NCBI GenBank assembly: GCA_030039105.1
Contig: JASHQO010000025.1
Coordinates: 1 to 12,605, forward strand
Source of the DNA: Xanthobacteraceae bacterium
GTDB lineage: Bacteria; Pseudomonadota; Alphaproteobacteria; Rhizobiales; Xanthobacteraceae
Direction: 5' to 3'
Length of the DNA: 12,605 nucleotides
The position numbers and the translations under genes are program-made. Numbering within the stretch: the stretch's first letter is position 1; each line of letters begins with the position of its first letter. The notes beneath the pieces are model-generated. The model was given only the letters and a program-made list of their open reading frames with translations. It did no database searches and was not told the origin of the DNA. Below, piece by piece: positions 8,501-12,605 of this stretch.

Positions 8501-8953
8501 GGAATCCAGCGCTGGGTCCCCGCTTTCGCGGGGACGAGCGGAAGCCAAAAACAATGCAGGCGGCGGCATAACGATGAAAATCTGCCCGTCGCTGGCGCCG
8601 AGAACGTCGGCGAAGGTCAACCGGCATTCGCCTTTCTTGGCCTTGAGATTGCCTTCGGTCAGGAGCTTGCATAGTCGGCCATAGGCGCGGCGATCGGTCG
8701 GATAGGTCAGCACCTCGAAACCGTCGACGGTGACCAGCCGCGTGCCGACGACGAGCTTGACGGTTTTTCGTTTCTTCCATTCCTCAAAGGCGCGCACCAC
8801 GCCGGCAAAACTGTTGCGGTCGGCGATGCCGATGGCGGCGAGGCCGAGATCTGCCGCGGTCGCGACCATTTCCTGCGGATGCGAGGCACCGCGCAAAAAG
8901 GAAAAGTTCGTCGTGACGGCCAGCTCGGCATACGCACGCATCGAAACGCTCAC
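5573..8953 (-). CDS. dnaE2: Error-prone DNA polymerase DnaE2 (ImuC), C-family
   Basis: The 1126-residue product is an SOS-induced C-family polymerase that extends past lesions with ImuA/ImuB. It opens with a PHP domain (YAELAVTTNFSFLRGASHP), followed by the palm: PDIDVDF with Asp409 and Asp411, and MKVDVLALGM with Asp559, matching the catalytic triad of PolIII alpha. Fingers motifs (VRPGPIQGDMVHPYL, FGEYGFPESHAASFA), a helix-hairpin-helix region and an OB fold (VTVAGLVLVRQRPGTAQG) follow. The start used is the GTG at 8953, directly abutting the imuB TGA; the ATG at 8941 (MRAYAEL) is equally plausible, and neither has a strong ribosome site. About 22 residues near 138-159 (RPRESGDPALDSRLRGNER) come from a palindromic repeat inserted in frame in the PHP domain. 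A second possible insert lies in the linker before the OB fold. Confidence 0.97.
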   Translation of the reverse strand: MSVSMRAYAELAVTTNFSFLRGASHPQEMVATAADLGLAAIGIADRNSFAGVVRAFEEWKKRKTVKLVVGTRLVTVDGFEVLTYPTDRRAYGRLCKLLTEGNLKAKKGECRLTFADVLGASDGQIFIVMPPPALFLASARPRESGDPALDSRLRGNERNNDFIARLSALTRAAPGRTFLAGVHYHRGDEPRRLGLLAELGKCLGTPLVAVNDVHYHAPQRRPLADIVTCVREKCTIAAAGFRLAANAERHLKAPHEMARLFKDFPDALAHTVTIAKACTFSLDELEYEYPDEPVPPGKTAQAHLEDLTWAGAAARYPKDRFPDGVPADVASRLREELGLIAELDYARYFLTVHDVVAYARKEKQILCQGRGSAANSAVCFCLGITEVNPGESKLLFARFISKNRNEPPDIDVDFEHERREEVIQYIYRRYGRHRAAICSTVVHYRSRRAIREVGKVFGLTEDITAALAKTVWGYGDELPDDHIRQAGLDPENQAIRQAVALANELTGFPRHLSQHVGGFVLARGRLDETVPIANAAMEERTFIEWDKDDIDTLRLMKVDVLALGMLSCLRRGLDLLKAHYGKDHSLASIPKDGTADAPAVYAMLARADSIGVFQVESRAQMSMLPRLQPQCFYDLVIEVAIVRPGPIQGDMVHPYLRRRADLKNGKEPDYPSPHPAQGDRDELKDALKRTLGVPLFQEQAMQIAITAAKFTPDEADGLRRAMATFRHNGTVHLFEDKFINGMAARGYDRKFAEHCFSQIEGFGEYGFPESHAASFAILVYASAWIKCHYPDVFCAAILNSQPMGFYQPAQLVRDARAHGVEVRPADINFSDWDCTLEPAAAGKHAVRLGFRLIDGLAEEELKKLVAARGNGFASVERLAANAGVSRFTIERLAEADAFRSLGLDRRAALWAARRLDVIGISTARRAASPHSPGRAPARGQEPLPLLAPHLSDELFPEPPVELPAMPLTEHVVEDYVATGLSLKAHPVGFFRDRLDALGAIRNTELRSKALDGNVTVAGLVLVRQRPGTAQGVVFMTLEDETDIANVIVWPKVFEKNRRTVMTARFLAVRGRLQRAGLVIHVVAEDFVDLTVALPWLREGGDLFSPKFSGGPLPDDEALPLKSRDFH
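6131..6175. repeat. Possible repeat-derived insert in the dnaE2 linker
   Basis: This segment is C/T-rich then G/A-rich, with short arms CTCC (6131-6134) and GGAG (6159-6162). It is read in frame as ASPHSPGRAPARGQE in the linker just before the ELPAMPLTEHVVEDY block of DnaE2. The palindrome is poor, so it could equally be an ordinary variable linker. Confidence 0.35.
8478..8543. repeat. Compound palindromic repeat, in frame inside dnaE2
   Basis: This 66-bp segment is nested. The outer arms TTCCGCTC (8478-8485) and GAGCGGAA (8536-8543) are perfect inverted repeats. Inside are two perfect 20-nt hairpins, ATTCCCGC-GTAA-GCGGGAAT (8486-8505) and GTCCCCGC-TTTC-GCGGGGAC (8516-8535), separated by the 10-bp palindrome CCAGCGCTGG. 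The first hairpin fits ATTCCC-N8-GGGAAT, the pattern of Neisseria dRS3 repeats. Its length is 22 codons, so it leaves the frame intact and encodes RPRESGDPALDSRLRGNE within the PHP domain of DnaE2. Confidence 0.9.
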
Positions 8954-10672
8954 TCACGCAAACAGGCCGTGCACGAACCAGCGCGCTTGCGTGGTCTCGC
9001 GGCCGTAAAGGCCTTCACGGTAGAGCCAGAAGCGCTGGCCGGCGGAATCCTCGACCAGGTAGTAATCGCGGGTCTGTTGCCGCTCGTCGCCGCGAAAGCG
9101 CGGACCCGGCGCAAAATCGTCTGGATGCCCGCTTGCGCGGGAATGAGCGGACAGATGTGGCCGCCACCATTCGGCGCCGATCCGTTCGGGGCCTTGCGCG
9201 CCGGTGATCTCGTAGGTCGTGCCGCGCCAGGAAAATCGCCGCGGCGGGCCGTCGGGGATCAGCGCCAAAACCTCTTCGGCTGGCTCGGCGTGCGGCAGGA
9301 TCAGGAGTGGGCGCGGTTGCACCGTTTGTTGGTCCAGGGCTTGTTGGTCCAAGACTTGTTGGTCAAAGGACGGCGCGGCTGCCGCGCCGTCGATCGGCGA
9401 CAGCACTTCGGCGCGTTCGGGCCAATGGCTGGCGACCGCTTCGAAGCGGCGCACGCTTGCCGGACCGAGACGTTGGCGCAGCGCGTCGATCAAGGCGGCG
9501 CGGCGTTCGGTGCGGTCACCGTCTCCCCACTCGGACCCCGCCTCGCAAGCGCAGGAGGGATCCGAGGGAGGGGAGGAAGGGAACTCTGTTTGTTGCGCCG
9601 GCATCGGTTCGGCGCAGGTCACCGCAAGGCCGACGGCCTCGAAGCCGAAGCGGGCATCGTAGCTTGCCACCAGCGTTTCGAGCTTGAGCGCGATGAGGCG
9701 CGCCACATGATCGACGCTGCGCGTCGGCAGCGTCAGGCCGATGTCGATAGCCTCGACCGCGCCGTCGACGTTGTAGAGGCAGAGCCGCAGGCTGCGCGCA
9801 CCGACGTCGTCGCGGGTCAGCACATGGGTGAGCGAGTGCATCAGACGACTGGCGTGCGCGATGATCGCTTCGTGGGTGAAGATCGGCTCGGGCAGATAAC
9901 GCAACGCGTGATAGACCGGCGGCGCGACGATCGGCACGAGCGGTTCGTCGATGCGGCCGAGCGCCTGGTCGATGCGCCGGAGCAATTCGGCCGTGAAGCG
10001 GGCGGCGAACGGCGCGCGCGGTTTGTCGAGCAGCGCGCCGACGGTCTTGAAGCCGAGCCGGCGCAAGGTGGCGCGGGTCTCCGGTTGGAGCCGCAGTGCC
10101 GCGGTCGGCAGCGGCGCCAGCGCCGCGGCTTCCTGGCCCGAAGGCAGAATGAACGACGGCGCTTTGTGCTTGTGAAAGCGCGACAGCGCCCAGGCGGCGC
10201 CGGCGGTATCGGCGACCGCAAGCCGCGCCGGCAGGCCGAAGTTTTTTGTCAGTCGCGATGCAAGGTCGGCGAGCAACGCTTCCTCGCCGCCGAACAGATG
10301 CGCCGCGCCTTCGATGTCGAGGAAAAATCCGTCGGCGCCGTTATCCTCGCCCCACGGCGACGCGGTCGGGGTGTAGCGCGTCGCCCACAGCGCGAGCCGC
10401 CGCAGCGCCGCGTCGTCGGCGGCAGGGTCGGCGTCGCGCACCTGGACAAATCCGGCTTTGGCCCGCGCGTCGGCGAGCGGCTCGCCGACGGCGAGGCCCA
10501 AAGCCTCGGCGGCCTCGTTCAGCGCGGCGATGCGCAGCCCGCCCGTGCCGGCAACGGTCAGCACGAACGGCGCGTCCGGATCAACCGGCTTGCCGGATGG
10601 ATGCTTCGCCCGCGCCGCGAGCGCCCGCAGGATCGGCCAGCGCGGCAGCCAAACTGAAACGATGCGCGACAT
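8954..10672 (-). CDS. imuB: ImuB, Y-family polymerase-like mutasome protein
   Basis: ImuB is a catalytically dead Y-family polymerase relative that acts as the hub linking ImuA, DnaE2 and the beta clamp. The 572-residue product starts MSRIVSVWLPRWP, where active Y-family enzymes have an acidic metal ligand; only the later LDIEGAAHLFGGE resembles the second motif. A thumb-like HhH region (LRRLGFKTVGALLDKPR) and little-finger-like sequence follow. The C-terminus has the ImuB-specific blocks VPDGPP-like IPDGPPRRFSWRG, GPERIGAEWWRP and TRDYYLVEDSAGQRFWLYREG. I could not identify a clear clamp-binding motif. The ATG at 10672 has GGAG (10683-10680) 7 nt upstream. The first 92 bp overlap imuA. Three repeat-derived segments sit in it: about residues 366-384, 435-449 and 508-531. 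Confidence 0.95.
   Translation of the reverse strand: MSRIVSVWLPRWPILRALAARAKHPSGKPVDPDAPFVLTVAGTGGLRIAALNEAAEALGLAVGEPLADARAKAGFVQVRDADPAADDAALRRLALWATRYTPTASPWGEDNGADGFFLDIEGAAHLFGGEEALLADLASRLTKNFGLPARLAVADTAGAAWALSRFHKHKAPSFILPSGQEAAALAPLPTAALRLQPETRATLRRLGFKTVGALLDKPRAPFAARFTAELLRRIDQALGRIDEPLVPIVAPPVYHALRYLPEPIFTHEAIIAHASRLMHSLTHVLTRDDVGARSLRLCLYNVDGAVEAIDIGLTLPTRSVDHVARLIALKLETLVASYDARFGFEAVGLAVTCAEPMPAQQTEFPSSPPSDPSCACEAGSEWGDGDRTERRAALIDALRQRLGPASVRRFEAVASHWPERAEVLSPIDGAAAAPSFDQQVLDQQALDQQTVQPRPLLILPHAEPAEEVLALIPDGPPRRFSWRGTTYEITGAQGPERIGAEWWRPHLSAHSRASGHPDDFAPGPRFRGDERQQTRDYYLVEDSAGQRFWLYREGLYGRETTQARWFVHGLFA
9080..9150. repeat. Second, diverged copy of the compound repeat, inverted, inside imuB
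   Basis: The outer arms CCGCTC (9080-9085) and GAGCGG (9145-9150) match those of the dnaE2 copy. Inside are GTCGCCGC-GAAA-GCGCGGAC (9086-9105, 6/8 paired) and ATGCCCGC-TTGC-GCGGGAAT (9125-9144, 7/8 paired), separated by 19 bp. The order of the two hairpins is reversed relative to the dnaE2 copy. It is read in frame as HSRASGHPDDFAPGPRFRG between the EWWRP and TRDYY blocks of ImuB. Confidence 0.85.
9326..9370. repeat. Three tandem 15-bp repeats in imuB
   Basis: Three consecutive 15-bp units each begin TTGTTGGTC (9326, 9341, 9356) and differ at a few later positions. On the imuB strand they encode FDQQV-LDQQA-LDQQT, a Gln/Asp-rich linker before the C-terminal ImuB region. The unit is a multiple of three, so copy-number change keeps the frame. 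Confidence 0.85.
9523..9575. repeat. GC-rich palindromic repeat inside imuB
   Basis: The outer arms CTCCCC (9523-9528) and GGGGAG (9570-9575), and inner arms TCGGA (9531-9535) and TCCGA (9561-9565), enclose a further imperfect hairpin around GCAAGC. On the imuB strand it reads SSPPSDPSCACEAGSEWGDG, unlike the surrounding domain. It is a different type from the compound repeat. Confidence 0.65.
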
Positions 10673-11480
10673 GATCGTACTCCACTAGCCATTGGCCCGG
10701 CCGTCCGTTGCGACAGCGTTCGAGATGCAGGTGCCAGCGCGGCTGCGCGATGAGGCCGAAGCGGTCGCACGCGGCTTTTTCGGTGCCGACGCGCCAGCGC
10801 GTTGCGGCGGCGCTGCCCCATCCTCCCCCGCTTGCGGGGGAGGGAAGGGAGGGGGGCGCCGGCCGCAGGAGAAAAAGCGGCAGGCCGGCATCGACGGCGG
10901 CGAGATGCAGCCGTTGGCTTAATTTCAGATCGAGTTGATCGATGACTCCGGCGACCGCGGCCGGCGCTTGCGACCGCACCGCTTCCTCCATGGCCCACAG
11001 CGTCTCTTTGCGGTGCGCGGTCTCGACCAGGATCAGGCGGGCGGGATCGAGGCCGAGCGTGCGCAGACCATGACCATGCAGCCGGCCGTGCGCGCGATAG
11101 GGACGCAGGCCGTAGGGCGGCATCACCAAGAGCAGCGGAGCAGTCTGCGGCGTAAGGACGTTGACGTTCGAGGATCGCCTCTCGACCCCCACTCCTAACC
11201 CCTCCCGCCAAGGGAGAGGGGAATGAATGCGGACCAGAATCGCAGCGATAAAGCCGAAGGCTGCAGCGATGGCGCCCTCCGCCGCCGGCATCACCTCATG
11301 CAAGGCGCCGCAGGCGAGACCGCCGCCCGGCAAATGGGAATCGATGGCGGCCAAGCCCAACGGCAGGGGTTTGCGCCGCCCCTCCAGGCGCGGCATGAGC
11401 CGGCGCAGTTCCTCCATCACCGCGGCGCGGCTGTGCGCCATGCGAAGGGCGTTGGGCTCGGTCATATGTGGAAAGCCCAT
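10581..11480 (-). CDS. imuA: ImuA, RecA-like mutasome accessory protein
   Basis: ImuA is a RecA/SulA-like factor needed for ImuB/DnaE2-dependent mutagenesis. The 299-residue product has the usual opening LPLGLAAIDSHLPGGGLACGALHEV, the strand/helix blocks PLLLVMPPYGLRPYRAHGRL and GLDPARLILVETAHRKETLWAMEEAVRS, and a C-terminal RWHLHLERCRNGRPGQWLVEYD. No intact Walker A is visible, which is typical. The ATG at 11480 is chosen because it is the first after the LexA-regulated promoter, giving a leader of about 20-25 nt with a weak AGAGA site; ATGs at 11465 and 11441 are alternatives. The frame overlaps the start of imuB by 92 bp. Two stretches, HSPLPWREGLGVGVERR (about 86-103) and PPSLPSPASGGGWGSAA (about 209-225), are translated palindromic repeats not expected in the family. 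Confidence 0.93.
   Translation of the reverse strand: MGFPHMTEPNALRMAHSRAAVMEELRRLMPRLEGRRKPLPLGLAAIDSHLPGGGLACGALHEVMPAAEGAIAAAFGFIAAILVRIHSPLPWREGLGVGVERRSSNVNVLTPQTAPLLLVMPPYGLRPYRAHGRLHGHGLRTLGLDPARLILVETAHRKETLWAMEEAVRSQAPAAVAGVIDQLDLKLSQRLHLAAVDAGLPLFLLRPAPPSLPSPASGGGWGSAAATRWRVGTEKAACDRFGLIAQPRWHLHLERCRNGRPGQWLVEYDHVAHRFSLAAALADPAGARGAGEASIRQAG
10822..10843. repeat. Perfect GC-rich hairpin inside imuA
   Basis: CCTCCCCCGC and GCGGGGGAGG form a perfect 10-bp stem with a 2-nt loop, followed by more purine-rich sequence to about 10856. On the imuA strand it reads PPSLPSPASGGGWG, the kind of peptide made when a dispersed GC-rich palindrome is translated. Confidence 0.75.
11185..11223. repeat. 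GC-rich palindromic repeat near the imuA 5' end
   Basis: CCCCTCCC (11199-11206) pairs with GGGAGAGGGG (11212-11221) with one bulged A, flanked by CCCCCACTCCTAA. On the imuA strand it reads HSPLPWREGLGVGVERR, between the helix FGFIAAIL and the strand PLLLVMPP, where a short loop is expected. Confidence 0.65.
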
Positions 11481-11509
11481 GGGATATTCTCTGTATGTTC
11501 CAGCTTTTC

Positions 11510-11538
11510 ATCTTAGAACAAAACGAGAACTATGCCAA
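11510..11538 (-). promoter_or_regulatory. imuA promoter with LexA (SOS) box in its spacer
   Basis: On the - strand, TTGGCA (11538-11533; 5/6 to TTGACA) and TAAGAT (11515-11510; 4/6 to TATAAT) are separated by exactly 17 bp. The spacer contains GTTC-TCGTTTT-GTTC (11530-11516), a perfect match to the alphaproteobacterial LexA operator GTTC-N7-GTTC. LexA bound here would cover the polymerase site completely. The predicted start is near 11503, about 23 nt before the imuA ATG. Confidence 0.85.
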
Positions 11539-11688
11539 GGGATGATCGACTCAACTCCTGATTTTTATGCGCAATCAATAGTTTATAAAATCCAGCCCGG
11601 AATCGACGATCCGGCCTCGCCGCGGAAAGATTGATCGGCCGCCGGTGTTTACCGCATGCCCGCCCGCCCGCGCGGGCTGGAGATTGCA
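11539..11688. other. Divergent intergenic region between imuA and the DUF3551-like gene
   Basis: This includes the most AT-rich patch of the window (about 11560-11591), with TATAAA at 11584-11589 as a possible -10 for the + strand gene; no good -35 stands 17 bp before it. A perfect stem, GCCCGC and GCGGGC (11662-11677), lies just before the ribosome site at 11679. Confidence 0.3.
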
Positions 11689-11979
11689 GTGAAGATACTC
11701 GTCGTGAAATCGGCATTTGCGACCGCCGCCGCGATGGCATTCCTCGGCTGGACCATGCCGGCCGGCCAAGCCGCGGGCTGGCGCCACGAGCCCTGGTGCG
11801 CGTTCTTCGAGTATGACGACGTCACCGTGGACTGCAGCTATCGCACCTTCGAGGAGTGCTACCCGAACGTGATCGGCGGCATCCGCGGCACCTGCGGTCC
11901 CAATCCCGACATGGCCGGCACGCCAATGCCGGCGCCAGCCGCGCCTCGCAAGCACAAGAAGCAGCGCGCCCAGCAGTAA
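11689..11979 (+). CDS. Small exported Cys-containing protein, DUF3551-like
   Basis: From the GTG at 11689 this gives 96 residues. The GTG is preferred because GGAG (11679-11682) lies 6 nt upstream; an ATG at 11656 would add 11 residues. The N-terminus looks like a Sec signal peptide: VKILVVK, a hydrophobic core SAFATAAAMAFLGW, and a probable cleavage site near GQAA. The mature part has the spacing WC-(11)-DC-(7)-EC-(11)-TC in PWCAFF, VDCSYRTFEECYPNV and GTCGPNP, which resembles the small DUF3551 proteins common in Bradyrhizobium and relatives. The tail is Pro/Ala-rich and then basic (RKHKKQRAQQ). The function of the family is unknown. The gene is divergent from imuA across about 200 bp and probably has its own promoter. 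Confidence 0.75.
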   Translation: MKILVVKSAFATAAAMAFLGWTMPAGQAAGWRHEPWCAFFEYDDVTVDCSYRTFEECYPNVIGGIRGTCGPNPDMAGTPMPAPAAPRKHKKQRAQQ

Positions 11980-12092
11980 CCGCGGTCTTTCGCCAAACCG
12001 CAAAGCTCGGCTGTACCCTTGCTGGTCCGCGGGTGAAGGCGCATACGTCTGCCGACTCGCGCACGCGCGCCGCGCTTTCAGGAAGGTGCATC

Positions 12093-12605
12093 ATGCCGGA
12101 AGCGGACAAGGAAGGCGAACGCTACGCCGTCGATCGGCCGCAGCAGACGCCGGGCTTTTTCCTCAAAGGCACCCATCAGCTCGACTGGGGCATGAAGAAT
12201 CGCATGGCGCGGGTATTCGACCCGGTCTCCGGCCGCACCGTGATGCTCGCCATCGACCACGGCTATTTCCAGGGCCCGACCACCGGGCTCGAGCGCATCG
12301 ATCTCTCCATCGTGCCGCTACTGCCGAACTGCGACGCATTGTTCTGCACCCGCGGCATCCTGCGCTCCGTCATTCCGGCGGAATGCCAGAAGCCGATGGT
12401 GCTGCGAGCGAGCGGCGGCCCGAGCATTTTGCGCGAAGAGCTGTCCGACGAGCAGATCGCCATGGACATGGACGACGCGATGCGGCTCAACGCCGCCGGC
12501 GTCGGCATCCAGGTATTCATCGGCGGCGAGCACGAGACCCGCTCGGTGCACAACATGACCAGGCTTGTCGATGCCGGCCTGCGGGTCGGCGTTCCGGTCA
12601 TGGGC
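12093..12605 (+). CDS. lsrF: LsrF-type 3-hydroxy-5-phosphonooxypentane-2,4-dione thiolase (3' end outside window)
   Basis: The frame is open from the ATG at 12093 to the window edge, 171 codons; E. coli LsrF has 291. AGGAAGG (12080-12086) lies 6 nt before the ATG. The protein matches the LsrF pattern throughout: LDWGMKNRMARVF, RTVMLAIDHGYFQGPTTG followed by LERIDLSIVPLL, CTRGILRSVIP, VLRASGGPSIL, MDMDDAMRLN and VHNMTRLVDAGLRVG. LsrF is a class I aldolase-like TIM-barrel enzyme that transfers an acetyl group from the phosphorylated autoinducer-2 product to CoA. The Schiff-base lysine (Lys203 in E. coli) would lie beyond the window, so activity cannot be judged. Homologues outside lsr operons may act on other sugar-derived diones. 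No other lsr gene is visible here. Confidence 0.88.
   Translation, partial: MPEADKEGERYAVDRPQQTPGFFLKGTHQLDWGMKNRMARVFDPVSGRTVMLAIDHGYFQGPTTGLERIDLSIVPLLPNCDALFCTRGILRSVIPAECQKPMVLRASGGPSILREELSDEQIAMDMDDAMRLNAAGVGIQVFIGGEHETRSVHNMTRLVDAGLRVGVPVMG

Noticed and set aside
9326..9370. Possible CRISPR-like array
   Set aside because: The units are 15 bp, directly adjacent without spacers and in frame within imuB.
8879..10657. A 592-codon open frame on the + strand opposite imuB
   Set aside because: Antisense shadow of a clearly conserved gene; no ribosome site and no recognisable domain.

Overview
The window looks like GC-rich chromosomal DNA of an alphaproteobacterium of the order Hyphomicrobiales (Rhizobiales), probably near Nitrobacteraceae/Xanthobacteraceae. 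The clues are strong G/C third-position bias, a GTTC-N7-GTTC LexA box, an imuA-imuB-dnaE2 cassette, a TctA/TctB transporter and a small secreted protein resembling DUF3551. This placement is an inference from gene content and sequence style, not from a database search.

Layout. On the + strand, 1-476 is the ATP-binding 3' end of an EnvZ-like sensor histidine kinase. It is followed by the Hsp90 chaperone gene htpG (573-2477), behind a good match to a heat-shock (RpoH/sigma-32) promoter. The rest up to about 11.5 kb reads on the - strand. Going with transcription, it starts at a promoter whose -35/-10 spacer is filled by a perfect alphaproteobacterial LexA box (11510-11538). Then come imuA (overlapping imuB by 92 bp), imuB, dnaE2 (directly abutting imuB) and a SRAP/YedK-family gene 15 bp further on. 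After a 196-bp gap follow tctB and tctA, overlapping by GTGA. On the + strand at the right end lie a small exported cysteine-containing protein (11689-11979) and the 5' part of an LsrF-type thiolase (12093 to the window end).

How the genes work together. ImuA, ImuB and DnaE2 form the inducible translesion mutasome found in many bacteria without UmuDC. SRAP proteins crosslink abasic sites in single-stranded DNA, so this operon would couple error-prone synthesis to abasic-site protection under one LexA switch. HtpG is a separate heat-shock chaperone. TctB and TctA are the membrane parts of a tripartite carboxylate transporter whose binding protein TctC is not in the window.

Most notable observations. 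(1) The SRAP protein has Arg at position 2, where the family has its catalytic Cys; one T-to-C transition explains it, while the other active-site residues (Asn75, Arg77, Glu106, His160) are kept. (2) The imu cassette carries several GC-rich palindromic repeats read through in frame. Two are copies, in opposite orientation, of one compound double-hairpin element, in dnaE2 and imuB. Two to four others of different type lie in imuA, imuB and perhaps dnaE2. I noticed none in the neighbouring htpG, tct or SRAP genes.
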